From Pseudomonas sp. L5B5 (GTDB lineage Bacteria; Pseudomonadota; Gammaproteobacteria; Pseudomonadales; Pseudomonadaceae), in NCBI RefSeq assembly GCF_020520285.1, contig NZ_CP084742.1:2480001-2544000 (forward strand): DNA of 64,000 nucleotides. The letters run 5' to 3'. How positions within the stretch are numbered: the stretch's first letter is position 1; each line of letters begins with the position of its first letter. A model generated the notes under the pieces. The model was not told the origin of the DNA, did no database searches, and saw only the letters and a list, made by a program, of their open reading frames with translations. The translations under genes were made by a program, and so were the position numbers. Shown piece by piece: positions 54,016-63,131 of the stretch.

Positions 54016-54381
54016 TCAGTGGCCGATGGCCGCCTTGGTGTAGGAGGCCCGATCGATGTCGAGGATCTCCACGCACAGCTGAACCTGCAGCTCTGCCGGC
54101 CAGGGGGCCAGGTCCTGCAGCACCGCCAGCAGGCTCTCGGACAGCTGCTTCTTGATTTCCGGCGAACGCCCGCTGAGCAGGGCCAGCTTGATGTGGACAA
54201 AAGCGCGCTCGCCAAGGCCGGTGCCAACCCGGAACGCATCGACCTTCACGGCACGGCTCTTGATGTCGAACTCGTCGGAAAACTGACCGGAAGCCACCAG
54301 CGCATGATTCAAGCGCAGCAGCGCCTTGTCGGCATCCAACTGCGGCAGGTTGGCGGTGTATTCCATATGCAGGTGCGGCAT
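54016..54381 (-). CDS. 5-carboxymethyl-2-hydroxymuconate isomerase-like tautomerase
   Basis: A 121-residue protein of the CHMI/HpaF group: PHLHMEYTANLPQLDADKAL with the catalytic Pro after the initiator Met, and AFVHIKLALLSGRSPEIKKQ. In the homoprotocatechuate pathway CHMI shifts a double bond after ring cleavage. No other genes of that pathway are nearby, so the present role may be different. GGAG precedes the ATG. Confidence 0.85.
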   Translation of the reverse strand: MPHLHMEYTANLPQLDADKALLRLNHALVASGQFSDEFDIKSRAVKVDAFRVGTGLGERAFVHIKLALLSGRSPEIKKQLSESLLAVLQDLAPWPAELQVQLCVEILDIDRASYTKAAIGH

Positions 54382-54459
54382 GGCAAAGCTCCGTGTCGGT
54401 CAGGGTTAAAGGCGCTCCATACTACACAAGCGCCGCAAACGTTGAATCAACCATTGGTT

Positions 54460-55650
54460 TCATTGCCCCGCCGTGACCGCACGCTCGCGCAGGGCCAGGG
54501 TTTCCCAGGCGGCCACCAGCACCATCAGCAGGCTGGTCAGGCTCCCCAGCATCAGGGCAGAAAACACCTGGTTCCAGGCTGCCGGCAGCAACAGCGCCAG
54601 GCTGGCCAAACCCGCCAAGTGCGACAACGGCGGCCAGGGCCGGTCGTTCATCACCCACTTGAACAGGGCACAGCCGAGCAGGAACAACCAGGGTCCACCG
54701 ACGATCACCAGCACCCCCGCCTGGCTGGCGTGGTCCGGATGAACCAGCACCAGCTCGTCGGCCACTGCACTGACGATGATCCCGGCCACGATCAGCAGAT
54801 GAATGTAGGTGTAGGCGATCCGCGCCTGGCGCCCGGGATCGGCGGAATGGGCGATACGGTGATGGGCTCGCTCGGCACCGCTGTCGAAGTACACCCACCA
54901 CATGGCAATGCTGCCGATCACCGCCACGATGAACCCCAGCACCCCCTGGGCCGTCGTCGTCAGCTCGGCGAAGGTCGCACCGGTAACCAGCAGCGACTCG
55001 CCCAGGGCGATGATCACGAACAGCGCGCAGCGCTCGGCCATGTGGTTGCCTTCGATATTCCAGTCCTCCAGGGTCGACCGGCCCAGTCCCGGCACCCAGA
55101 AGTACACCGATGGCGACAGCACTTCGATGGCCAGGGCCAGGGCCCAGCAGACCAGACGCCCTGGGCCGTGCAGCAGGCCGCCGGCCACCCAGAACACGCC
55201 CGAGAACATCAGCCACAACAGGATTCGCTGGAAGTTGCGGGTCATGTTCACCGGCTCGCCACGCACCGCCCACAGCGAATAGGCGGTACGCCCCACCTGC
55301 ATGAACACATAGGCTGCGGCGAACAGCAGGCCCCGTTCCTCGAAGGCCTTGGGAATCGAGGACGACAACAGCAGCCCGGCGATCATCAGTACGAACAGCC
55401 CGATGCGGATCGGCAGCGTCTCAGGGTCCAGCCAGTTGGTGATCCACGATGTGAAGATCCACACCCACCACACCGCCACCATCAGCAGCGCCACCTGCAC
55501 CCCACCACCGAGCGACAAGTGCGCCAGCAACGCGTGGGACAATTGGGTCACGGCGAACACGAACACCAGGTCGAAAAACAGCTCGACCATGCCCACCTTG
55601 CCGCTGTCGTGGCTGCCACGGCCACGCAACAGGGAACGGGATCGACTCAT
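54460..55650 (-). CDS. LtrA-family membrane protein (low temperature requirement A)
   Basis: A 396-residue protein with about twelve hydrophobic helices and the LtrA marks ELFFDLVFVFAVTQLSHALL, AERCALFVIIALGESLLVTG and YTYIHLLIVAGIIVSAVADE. LtrA was named from Listeria growth at low temperature; its biochemical role is unknown. ATG at 55650 is used, with GGAGA before it. It stands alone between the CHMI-like and a LysR gene. Confidence 0.85.
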   Translation of the reverse strand: MSRSRSLLRGRGSHDSGKVGMVELFFDLVFVFAVTQLSHALLAHLSLGGGVQVALLMVAVWWVWIFTSWITNWLDPETLPIRIGLFVLMIAGLLLSSSIPKAFEERGLLFAAAYVFMQVGRTAYSLWAVRGEPVNMTRNFQRILLWLMFSGVFWVAGGLLHGPGRLVCWALALAIEVLSPSVYFWVPGLGRSTLEDWNIEGNHMAERCALFVIIALGESLLVTGATFAELTTTAQGVLGFIVAVIGSIAMWWVYFDSGAERAHHRIAHSADPGRQARIAYTYIHLLIVAGIIVSAVADELVLVHPDHASQAGVLVIVGGPWLFLLGCALFKWVMNDRPWPPLSHLAGLASLALLLPAAWNQVFSALMLGSLTSLLMVLVAAWETLALRERAVTAGQ

Positions 55651-55746
55651 GGACATTCTCCGCCGGTTGAGGATTGCCACTGGGATGTACTGAGCAAAGC
55701 AGGCGCCGCCAACAATGCCAGCGCCCGCTTGCGCCGGTATCGACCC

Positions 55747-56673
55747 TCAGGTGCCGGGCGGCATTGGCGGGCGCTCGCTCATGAAGGCTTCCAGGCGCGA
55801 ACGCAACCAGCGTTCGGCGGGATCGGTATCGACGTGGCTGAGCCAGACCATGGAGAGGTCAAGGGTCGGGGTCTTGAACGGGAACGGCTCGCAGTACAGC
55901 TGCCCCGTGACGGCCATGGCCATGGCTGCATAGTCGGGCAGGCTGGCGATCAGCGTGGTCCCGGCCAGCAATGCCGGCAGCGAACTGTACTGCGGCACCG
56001 ACAGCACCACCTGGCGGGTACGGCCGATCTCCGCCAGCCACTCATCGGCGAAGCCGGCGACGTTGGCAGTGTGGGACACCAGCACATGGGGTCGTGCGCA
56101 GTATTCGTCGAGGCTCATCGGCGTGTCGCTGGCATCGGCCCGCAGCACGCTGGGGGTGATATGGCGCAACAACTTGCGCTTGGCATTGGCCGGCAGGCCC
56201 CGGGTCTGGCTGATGCCGACGGTGATATCGCCGGAGGCCAGCAGGTCGGGAATCCGCCAGTAATCCACGTGCTGGACCACGACCACCACCTGCGGCGCCT
56301 CCTGGCGCAAAGCCCGCAGCAAGGGAGGCAACAAACCGAATTCGACATCGTCGGACAGGCCGATGCGAAAGGTCATGGTGCTGCTGGCAGGATCGAAGTC
56401 GTGGGTCAGGCTCAAGGCCGAGGACAGGGCATCCAGGGCCGGCGACAGGTGCTGGATCAGCTGCTCGGCACGGGCGGTGGGCTCCATGCGATGGCCGACG
56501 CGAATGAACAGCGGATCGTTGAACATCGCCCGCAGCCGGTTGAGTGCGGAGCTGATGGTGGGCTGGCCGAGGAACAGTTTCTCCGCCACCCGGGTGACGT
56601 TGCGTTCGAGCATCAGTGCCTCGAATACCACCATCAGGTTGATGTCGGCCTTGCGCAGTTCATTGCGATTCAT
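55747..56673 (-). CDS. LysR-family regulator (NahR/NodD-like)
   Basis: A 308-residue LysR protein with RKADINLMVVFEALMLERNV and KLFLGQPTISSALNRLRAMF, the N-terminus of the NahR/NodD branch, and an effector part from FRIGLSDDVEFGLLPPLLRA. It is head to head with the GntR gene of the hydroxyproline-type module, 152 bp apart, and the CGTATA site in that gap could touch both promoters. Whether it regulates the neighbouring module is unknown. Confidence 0.85.
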   Translation of the reverse strand: MNRNELRKADINLMVVFEALMLERNVTRVAEKLFLGQPTISSALNRLRAMFNDPLFIRVGHRMEPTARAEQLIQHLSPALDALSSALSLTHDFDPASSTMTFRIGLSDDVEFGLLPPLLRALRQEAPQVVVVVQHVDYWRIPDLLASGDITVGISQTRGLPANAKRKLLRHITPSVLRADASDTPMSLDEYCARPHVLVSHTANVAGFADEWLAEIGRTRQVVLSVPQYSSLPALLAGTTLIASLPDYAAMAMAVTGQLYCEPFPFKTPTLDLSMVWLSHVDTDPAERWLRSRLEAFMSERPPMPPGT

Positions 56674-56780
56674 CGGCGATGCCCCATGACCCAGTCGGCG
56701 CCCAGTGTAGAAAGGCGCGATGGCTGGCGTCCAGACAGATGTCGCGGCCTGGCATGGCGCGGTTTTTGTCAGCCCCGGGG

Positions 56781-56796
56781 TTTCGTATAAGATATC
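56781..56796. promoter_or_regulatory. GntR operator, site 3 (autoregulatory)
   Basis: TTTCGTATAAGATATC contains CGTATAAGATAT, a one-base variant of the CGTATACGATAT found at site 2. It ends 30 bp before the GTG start of the GntR gene. The shared core among the three sites is CGTATAnG. Confidence 0.6.
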
Positions 56797-56825
56797 CGCA
56801 CTCTCAACCTCCGTCGGTAACCTCC

Positions 56826-57491
56826 GTGCCACTTCCCTTCAACAAAGCACCGAACCTGGGTGTCACGCCCTCGACCTCGGAAATAATTGCCAAGCACCTG
56901 CGCGAAGCGATCATTTCCGGCCAGCTTGCCGAGGGCGAACCTGTTCGCCAGGACGATATCGCCCAGGCGTTCAACGTGAGCAAGATCCCGGTCCGCGAGG
57001 CACTCAAGCGCCTGGAGGCTGAAGGGTTGGTGGATTTCCATCGCAATCGGGGCGCGCTGGTCACGCGGATCTCCGAACCCGAGCTGGCGCAGATGTTCGA
57101 GGTCCGGGTCCTGCTGGAGGTCCAGGCGATTCGTCTGGCCGTGCCCAACATGACCGAGGAGACCTTCGCCAGGGCCGAGGCGATCTGCGCCGAGTTCATC
57201 GGGGAAGACGACATCGGGCGCTGGGCCGAACTCAACTGGGAACTGCATGCATGCCTCTACGAGCCTGCCCAGCGCCCGTTCCTGGTCAACCTGATCCGTT
57301 CGATCCACGACAAGATCGAACGCTACCTGCGCATGCAGATGAGCCTGTCGGCGGGCAAGGACCGGGCCGACCACGAGCACAAGGACATCGTCGCCGCGTG
57401 CCGCGCCCGGGATGTCGAACTCAGCGCCAGGCTGATCGAGAATCACATCAACGGCGTGTGCCAGAGCCTGTACGAACACCTGCCACACTGA
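56826..57491 (+). CDS. GntR-family (FCD) regulator of the hydroxyproline-type module
   Basis: A 221-residue FadR/FCD-type regulator: winged HTH (SEIIAKHLREAIISGQLAEG; AFNVSKIPVREALKRLEAEG) followed by the helical FCD domain with metal-binding residues in ELNWELHACLYEPAQRP and DHEHKDIVAACRARD. GTG at 56826 is chosen because it precedes the HTH directly; no strong Shine-Dalgarno is visible, and an in-frame ATG exists upstream. It lies ahead of the transporter gene and very probably binds the three palindromes at 56781, 57648 and 59257. Confidence 0.83.
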   Translation: MPLPFNKAPNLGVTPSTSEIIAKHLREAIISGQLAEGEPVRQDDIAQAFNVSKIPVREALKRLEAEGLVDFHRNRGALVTRISEPELAQMFEVRVLLEVQAIRLAVPNMTEETFARAEAICAEFIGEDDIGRWAELNWELHACLYEPAQRPFLVNLIRSIHDKIERYLRMQMSLSAGKDRADHEHKDIVAACRARDVELSARLIENHINGVCQSLYEHLPH

Positions 57492-57647
57492 GTGCTCCCT
57501 TGTGTGGCACTGGCCCGGCCAGTGCCACCTGCCGTAACACCTTCCTGCTCACCTCGCCAATTCCAACTGCCATCCCCTGACCGCCAACCCGCCAAAATCG
57601 GGGCTCAACGCCATGCACAACGTTATGGCCTCTTTCTTGCTTTAAAA

Positions 57648-57665
57648 TATATCGTATACGAAATA
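57648..57665. promoter_or_regulatory. GntR operator, site 1 (before the MHS transporter)
   Basis: TATATCGTATACGAAATA is an 18-bp inverted repeat with a single mismatched pair, centred on GTATAC. It lies 112 bp upstream of the transporter start codon and next to an AT-rich stretch that can serve as promoter. Confidence 0.75.
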
Positions 57666-57776
57666 CAGTATAAAAAATGACTTCACCCACGCTACCAACC
57701 CTGTATCGGAGAAGGGCGGCGGGCTGAAGTCCCTGGCGAAACTCCCCCTAACAATACGTATCGGAGTGCGACATCG

Positions 57777-59150
57777 ATGACCTCGACGACTTCTGCGACA
57801 TCTCGCGAACTGGAACGAACGGACGGGAAGGCACCCGCGGGGATCAAGCGGGTGGTGGCCGCAGCGATGGCTGGTGCCGTGGCCGAGTGGTACGAGTTCT
57901 TTTTATACGGGACGGCTTCGGCCCTGGTCTTCGGCCAACTGTTTTTCCGCCAGACCGGCAGTGCCATGGACGGCATCATCGCGGCCTTCGCCCTGTATGC
58001 CGTGGGCTTTCTGGCAAGGCCCATCGGCGGGCTGGTGTTCGGTCACTACGGCGACAAGGTCGGCCGCAAGCATCTGCTGCAGATCAGCCTGGTCGTGGTG
58101 GGCATCACCACCTTCCTGATGGGCTGCCTGCCGACCTTCGAACGGATCGGTTATGCCGCGCCCGTGCTACTGGTGCTGCTGCGCCTGATCCAGGGTTTCG
58201 CCTTCGGTGGCGAATGGGGCGGCGCGGTGCTGCTGGTGTCCGAGCACAGCCCGGACAACCGCCGCGGCTTCTGGGCCAGCTGGCCACAGGCCGGGGTGCC
58301 GGCCGGCAACCTGATTGCCACGGTGATCCTGCTGCTCCTGTCCACCAACCTGTCCGAAGCCCAGTTTCTCGACTGGGGCTGGAGGGTGGCCTTCTGGTTC
58401 TCCGCCGTCGTGGTGCTGATCGGCTACTGGATCCGCACCCGGGTCGACGATGCGCCAATCTTCAAGGAGGCCCAGGCACGCCAGCAGAAGATCGAGAAGG
58501 ACCAGTTGGGGGTCATCGAGGTCGTGACCCAGTACTGGCGTGAAGTGCTGATCGGCATTGGTGCACGCTTCGCCGAAAACATCCTGTACTACATCGTCGT
58601 CACCTTCTCCATCACCTACCTGAAGCTGGTGGTGCACAAGGACACTTCGCAGATCCTGCTGCTGATGTTCGGTGCCCACCTGCTGCACTTCTTCATGATT
58701 CCCTTGATGGGCTACCTGTCCGATATCGTCGGCCGCAAGCCGGTGTACCTGACCGGTGCGGTGCTCACCGGCTTCTGGGGGTTCGTCGGCTTTCCCATGA
58801 TGGATACCGGGAACGCCTGGCTGATCATGGCGGCGATCACCCTGGGCCTGGCCATCGAATCCATGACCTATGCGCCCTACTCCGCCCTGATGTCGGAACT
58901 GTTCCCGACCCATGTGCGCTACACCGCGCTATCGCTGTGCTACCAGGTAGCGCCGATCCTGGCCGGCTCTCTCGCGCCATTGATCGCCATCACCCTGCTC
59001 AAGGAATACAACAGCTCGACCCCCATTGCCTGGTACCTGGTCGCTTCCGCGGTGATCTCGATCATCGCCGTCGCGGCCGCCCGGGAAACCCGTGGCATGT
59101 CGTTGCGAGAGGTCGACCGGGACGCCGTGGCGCGCACGTCGAAACGCTGA
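57777..59150 (+). CDS. MHS-family MFS symporter (ProP/ShiA-like)
   Basis: A 457-residue symporter of the metabolite:H+ family. Marks are [40 protein letters not shown] (motif A) and [20 protein letters not shown]. Members carry proline, betaine, shikimate or related compounds. Being first in the module and preceded by a GntR site, it most likely imports hydroxyproline or a derived imino acid. The start ATG at 57777 lies behind GGAG. Confidence 0.87.
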   Translation: MTSTTSATSRELERTDGKAPAGIKRVVAAAMAGAVAEWYEFFLYGTASALVFGQLFFRQTGSAMDGIIAAFALYAVGFLARPIGGLVFGHYGDKVGRKHLLQISLVVVGITTFLMGCLPTFERIGYAAPVLLVLLRLIQGFAFGGEWGGAVLLVSEHSPDNRRGFWASWPQAGVPAGNLIATVILLLLSTNLSEAQFLDWGWRVAFWFSAVVVLIGYWIRTRVDDAPIFKEAQARQQKIEKDQLGVIEVVTQYWREVLIGIGARFAENILYYIVVTFSITYLKLVVHKDTSQILLLMFGAHLLHFFMIPLMGYLSDIVGRKPVYLTGAVLTGFWGFVGFPMMDTGNAWLIMAAITLGLAIESMTYAPYSALMSELFPTHVRYTALSLCYQVAPILAGSLAPLIAITLLKEYNSSTPIAWYLVASAVISIIAVAAARETRGMSLREVDRDAVARTSKR

Positions 59151-59256
59151 TCGTCTTTCGCTCCCCCCGGCTCACGGATGAGCCCATCGAACACCTGCTC
59201 CCCTTGGCGTCCACTGAAATACCAGGCAAGGCTTTACTTCAACCGACATCGATTAT

Positions 59257-59272
59257 ATAACGTATACGATAT
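59257..59272. promoter_or_regulatory. GntR operator, site 2 (before the deaminase gene)
   Basis: ATAACGTATACGATAT is a 16-bp inverted repeat with one mismatched pair, centred on GTATAC. It lies 92 bp upstream of the deaminase start and shares CGTATACGA with site 1. Confidence 0.75.
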
Positions 59273-59363
59273 TCGATTATGCGCACCCAACCCGACCACC
59301 CAAGGATCTGGGGCAGTGCCATAGATGCAGCTACAACACACTCCAAAACCATGAGGTAGCGTC

Positions 59364-60308
59364 ATGAGCAACATTTTCACCGGTACCATTCCCGCACTGA
59401 TGACCCCGTGCACACCAGATCGCAAACCGGATTTCGATGCCCTGGTGCGCAAGGGCCGCGAGCTGATCGAGGCAGGCATGAGCGCCGTGGTGTATTGCGG
59501 CTCGATGGGCGACTGGCCGTTGCTCACCGAAGCCGAGCGCCAGGAAGGCGTTGCCCGCCTGGTGGCCGCCGGCATCCCGACCATCGTCGGCACCGGAGCC
59601 GTCAACTCCCGGGAAGCGGTATCCCACGCGGCCCATGCGGCCAAGGTCGGCGCCCATGGCCTGATGGTCATCCCTCGCGTGCTGTCCCGCGGTGCCTCGC
59701 TGGTCGCGCAGAAGGCCCACTTCAAGGCCATCCTGGCGGCAGCACCGAACCTGCCCTCGGTCATCTACAACAGCCCCTACTATGGTTTCGCCACCCGTGC
59801 CGACCTGTTCTTCGAACTGCGCAGCGAGCACCCTAACCTGATCGGCTTCAAGGAGTTCGGGGGCGCCGCGGCCAGCCGTTATGCCGCCGAATTCATCACC
59901 TCCAAGGATGACGCCGTGACCTTGATGGTGGGCGTGGACACCGACGTGGTGAACGGCTTCGTCAACTGCAATGCCACCGGTTCGATCACCGGTATCGGCA
60001 ACGCCCTGCCGCGTGAAGTGCTGCAACTGGTGGCCCTGAGCAAGCAGGCAGCCAAGGGTGATGCCAGGGCTCGCCGCCTGGCGTTGGAACTGGAGTCGGC
60101 GCTGCACGTGTTGTCGTCGTTCGATGAAGGCTGCGACCTGGTGCTCTACTACAAGCACCTGATGGTGCTCAACGGCGACCTGGAATACACCCTGCATTTC
60201 AATGAGACCGACGTGTTGAGCGACGCCCAGCGCAATTACGCCGAGGCCCAGTACCAGCTGTTCCGTACCTGGTATGCCAACTGGTCGAAAGAACACAACC
60301 TGGCCTGA
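59364..60308 (+). CDS. 1-pyrroline-4-hydroxy-2-carboxylate deaminase (HypD/LhpC-like), DHDPS superfamily
   Basis: A 314-residue aldolase-fold enzyme of the DapA superfamily. The Schiff-base lysine is K163 (GFKEFGG), the catalytic tyrosine Y135 ([10 protein letters not shown]), and the GxxG loop [10 protein letters not shown]. The sequence [20 protein letters not shown] and the C-terminal stretch [20 protein letters not shown] match the enzyme that deaminates Pyr4H2C to alpha-ketoglutarate semialdehyde in bacterial hydroxyproline breakdown, rather than dihydrodipicolinate synthase. A 5-keto-4-deoxyglucarate dehydratase is the main alternative, with the same product. It is followed by KGSADH, which takes that product. 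Confidence 0.8.
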   Translation: MSNIFTGTIPALMTPCTPDRKPDFDALVRKGRELIEAGMSAVVYCGSMGDWPLLTEAERQEGVARLVAAGIPTIVGTGAVNSREAVSHAAHAAKVGAHGLMVIPRVLSRGASLVAQKAHFKAILAAAPNLPSVIYNSPYYGFATRADLFFELRSEHPNLIGFKEFGGAAASRYAAEFITSKDDAVTLMVGVDTDVVNGFVNCNATGSITGIGNALPREVLQLVALSKQAAKGDARARRLALELESALHVLSSFDEGCDLVLYYKHLMVLNGDLEYTLHFNETDVLSDAQRNYAEAQYQLFRTWYANWSKEHNLA

Positions 60309-60330
60309 CGGCATCGGTTGTTTCCCCTTG

Positions 60331-60354
60331 AGCGGCGCGCCCATGCGCGCCGCT
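60331..60354 (+). terminator. strong hairpin between the deaminase and KGSADH genes
   Basis: AGCGGCGCGC (60331-60340) and GCGCGCCGCT (60345-60354) form a perfect 10-bp GC stem with a 4-base loop. It starts 22 bp after the deaminase stop codon and has no T-run, so it may attenuate rather than end transcription into KGSADH. Confidence 0.6.
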
Positions 60355-60429
60355 TGCATTTCCCCATCCCCTGTCTCCGTCCTCTATCAGGCGACAGGTA
60401 GATACCTTTGTCATTTCAGGAGGCCTGAT

Positions 60430-62007
60430 ATGGACCTGACAGGAAAAATGCTCATCGGCGGGCAAGCCGTGCAGGGCAACCGTGATGCAATCAAGGCCAT
60501 CAACCCGGCAACCGACCAGGCCCTCGAGCCGGCGTATCACGGCGGCTCCCGCGAACAGGTCGAGCAGGCCTGCGCGCTGGCCTGGTCCGCCTTCGACAGC
60601 TATCGCGAAACCTCCCTGGAACAACGTGCCGCCTTTCTGGACAGCATCGCCGAGCAGATCGAGGCGCTGGGCGACGTACTGGTGGACCGCGCCGTGGCGG
60701 AATCGGGTCTGCCTCGCCCACGGATCCAGGGTGAAGTCGGCCGCACCTGCTTCCAGTTGCGCACCTTCGCCCGCACGGTGCGGGCCGGCGAATGGCTCGA
60801 CGTACGCGTCGACGAAGCCCTGCCCCAGCGCCAGCCGTTGCCTCGCCCCGATCTGCGCCAGCGGCACATCGCCCTGGGACCGGTGGCGGTATTTGGTGCC
60901 AGCAATTTCCCACTGGCCTTTTCCGTGGCCGGTGGCGATACCGCCTCGGCCCTCGCGGCCGGTTGCCCGGTGATCGTCAAGGCACACAGCGCCCATCCGG
61001 GCACCAGCGAACTGGTGGGCCGGGCCATCGGCAAGGCGCTGGTCGAACACGGCCTGGCTCCCGGGGTGTTTTCCCTGCTGTACGGCTCTGGCGTCGAGAT
61101 CGGGATCGGCCTGGTAAGCGATCCACGCATCAAGGCCGTAGGCTTCACCGGTTCACGCAGTGGTGGTATCGCCCTGACCCAGGCCGCCCAAGCTCGTCCT
61201 GAGCCCATCCCGGTCTATGCCGAGATGAGCTCGATCAACCCGGTCTTCCTGTTCGAGCATGCCCTGCACAACCTCGGCCCCGCACTGGCCGAGGGTTTCG
61301 TCGCCTCGCTCAACCAGGGAGCTGGCCAGTTCTGCACCAACCCCGGGCTGGTCATCGCCGTCAAGGGAGAGGATCTCGATATCTTTGTCGCCACAGCCAG
61401 GGAGGCGGTACAGCGCAGCCCTGCCCAGACCATGCTGACACCGGGCATCTTCAAGGCCTATGAAAGCGGCCTGCAAGCCCTGGCCGGCAACGCCGGCGCT
61501 CGGGTGCTGGGAGCCGGGCTCAAGGGACAAGGCCCGAACCAGTGCCAGACCCACCTGTTCCTCGCCACCGCACGGGACTTCCTCGAGCAGGCGGCGCTGC
61601 AGGCGGAAATCTTCGGCTCCGCCTCCCTGGTGGTGGAATGCGATGACGCCGCCCAGGTGCAGCAGGTCGCTGAACACCTCGAGGGGCAGTTGACCGCCAC
61701 CCTGCACATGGACGATGCCGACGTGCCGACCGCTCGCCACCTGCTCCCGACCCTGGAGCGCAAGGCTGGGCGAATCCTGGTCAATGGCTGGCCGACCGGT
61801 GTCGAGGTCTGCGACGCCATGGTCCACGGCGGGCCTTTCCCGGCCACCTCCGACTCCCGTTCCACTTCTGTGGGAACCGCAGCCATCGCCCGCTTCCTGC
61901 GTCCAGTCTGCTATCAGAACTTCCCGGACGCACTGCTGCCTGCGGTCATCCAGGAAACCAATCCTGGCGGCCTGTCGCGCCTGGTGAATGGCCAGCGCGA
62001 GGGCTGA
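60430..62007 (+). CDS. alpha-ketoglutarate semialdehyde dehydrogenase (copy 2)
   Basis: A 525-residue paralogue of the enzyme at 15676-17256 with the same motifs: [20 protein letters not shown], the glutamate in [10 protein letters not shown] and the catalytic cysteine in GQFCTNPG. It oxidises 2,5-dioxopentanoate, the product of the deaminase upstream, to 2-oxoglutarate. AGGAGG lies before ATG at 60430. In P. aeruginosa the same three families (DapA-like, KGSADH, Ldh-type reductase) are neighbours in the hydroxyproline locus, as I recall PA1252-PA1254. Confidence 0.92.
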   Translation: MDLTGKMLIGGQAVQGNRDAIKAINPATDQALEPAYHGGSREQVEQACALAWSAFDSYRETSLEQRAAFLDSIAEQIEALGDVLVDRAVAESGLPRPRIQGEVGRTCFQLRTFARTVRAGEWLDVRVDEALPQRQPLPRPDLRQRHIALGPVAVFGASNFPLAFSVAGGDTASALAAGCPVIVKAHSAHPGTSELVGRAIGKALVEHGLAPGVFSLLYGSGVEIGIGLVSDPRIKAVGFTGSRSGGIALTQAAQARPEPIPVYAEMSSINPVFLFEHALHNLGPALAEGFVASLNQGAGQFCTNPGLVIAVKGEDLDIFVATAREAVQRSPAQTMLTPGIFKAYESGLQALAGNAGARVLGAGLKGQGPNQCQTHLFLATARDFLEQAALQAEIFGSASLVVECDDAAQVQQVAEHLEGQLTATLHMDDADVPTARHLLPTLERKAGRILVNGWPTGVEVCDAMVHGGPFPATSDSRSTSVGTAAIARFLRPVCYQNFPDALLPAVIQETNPGGLSRLVNGQREG

Positions 62008-62114
62008 CGGCGTATCGCCAGGGGCGATTGCAGAGGGCCGGCCAGCGACCAGACTGGGTGCCCGGCCGGCCCTCGACCTATCCAATGTTCACTCAGGACC
62101 CAAGGATAAGTTCC

Positions 62115-63131
62115 ATGTCTGACTTGATTAATCTGTCGCTCGACCAAGCCTATCAACTGTCCATCGACGTACTGACAAGCAACGGCTTTTCCGAGGCGCA
62201 TGCGCAAGCCATCGCCCGAACCGTCACCAGCGGACAGGCCGACGAATGCCATTCCCATGGCCTGTACCGGTTGCTGGTGTGCGTGAAATCCATGCGCGAA
62301 GGCCAGGTCGACCCACAAGCCCAGCCCACTCTCAGCGACCGCAGCGCCGGTATCGTCGCCGTCGACGCCCACCGGGGCTACTCGCTCTTGGCATTCGAAA
62401 CGGCGCTACCGGTCCTGGTGCGCAAGACGCGCCAGATCGGTGTGGCGGCCATGGTGATCAACAATTGCTATCACTTCTCGGCCCTGTGGCCGGAAATCGA
62501 AGCACTGACCGCCCAAGGCCTCGCGGCACTGGCCCTCACTCCGAGTCATAGCTGGGTTGCACCGGCAGGCGGCAGCAAGCCGGTCTTCGGTACCAACCCC
62601 ATTGCCTTCGGCTGGCCACGTCCTGGGCGCGATCCCTTTGTCTTCGACTTCGCTACCAGCGCCATCGCACGGGGTGACATCGAGTTGCACCGACGCACAA
62701 ACAGTCCGCTGCCGCAGGGCTGCGCCATCGATAGTGACGGTCAGCCCACCACCGATGCCCTGGCAGCGCTGTCGGGCGCCATGCTTACCTTCGGCGGACA
62801 CAAGGGCTCGGCCCTCGCCGCCATGGTGGAGTTGCTGGCAGGTGCCTTGATCAACGACATGACGAGCATGGAGTCCATGGCGTTTGACCAAGGCGTGGGC
62901 GCCACCCCGCTCCACGGGGAGCTGATCCTGGCCTTCGACCCGCAGCTGTTCTCCAACGGCAGGCCGGAGGAAGGCGCCAAGCGTGCGCAGGCCCTGTTCG
63001 ATGCCATCATCAACCAGGGCGCGCGCTTGCCTTCCCAGCGTCGCTACGAGGCCCGGGAGCGCAGCAAGAAAGCCGGGGTGTTCCTGCCCAGGGCGCTGCA
63101 CGAGGACATCCTCGAGCTGCTGAATAGATAG
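62115..63131 (+). CDS. Ldh-type NAD(P)H reductase, Delta1-pyrroline/piperideine-2-carboxylate reductase-like
   Basis: A 338-residue member of the malate/L-lactate dehydrogenase (YlbC/DpkA) family: DECHSHGLYRLLVCVKSMRE, NNCYHFSALWPEIEALT with the catalytic histidine, and GTNPIAFGWPRPGRDPFVFD. Relatives reduce Delta1-pyrroline-2-carboxylate to L-proline or Delta1-piperideine-2-carboxylate to pipecolate. Here it would handle a cyclic imine made in the same catabolic route, fitting the hydroxyproline context. ATG at 62115 has AAGGA upstream. A GGCCGGC hairpin follows. Confidence 0.82.
   Translation: MSDLINLSLDQAYQLSIDVLTSNGFSEAHAQAIARTVTSGQADECHSHGLYRLLVCVKSMREGQVDPQAQPTLSDRSAGIVAVDAHRGYSLLAFETALPVLVRKTRQIGVAAMVINNCYHFSALWPEIEALTAQGLAALALTPSHSWVAPAGGSKPVFGTNPIAFGWPRPGRDPFVFDFATSAIARGDIELHRRTNSPLPQGCAIDSDGQPTTDALAALSGAMLTFGGHKGSALAAMVELLAGALINDMTSMESMAFDQGVGATPLHGELILAFDPQLFSNGRPEEGAKRAQALFDAIINQGARLPSQRRYEARERSKKAGVFLPRALHEDILELLNR

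Noticed and set aside
53977..56790. Open frame of 937 codons on the plus strand across the CHMI-like, LtrA-like and LysR genes
   Set aside because: It spans three well-supported minus-strand genes and reads as Gln/His/Arg-rich filler, so it is a shadow.
59364..60308. Call as dihydrodipicolinate synthase (dapA)
   Set aside because: Although in the DapA superfamily, the neighbours (KGSADH, Ldh-type reductase, GntR, MHS porter) and its own sequence point to the Pyr4H2C deaminase group.
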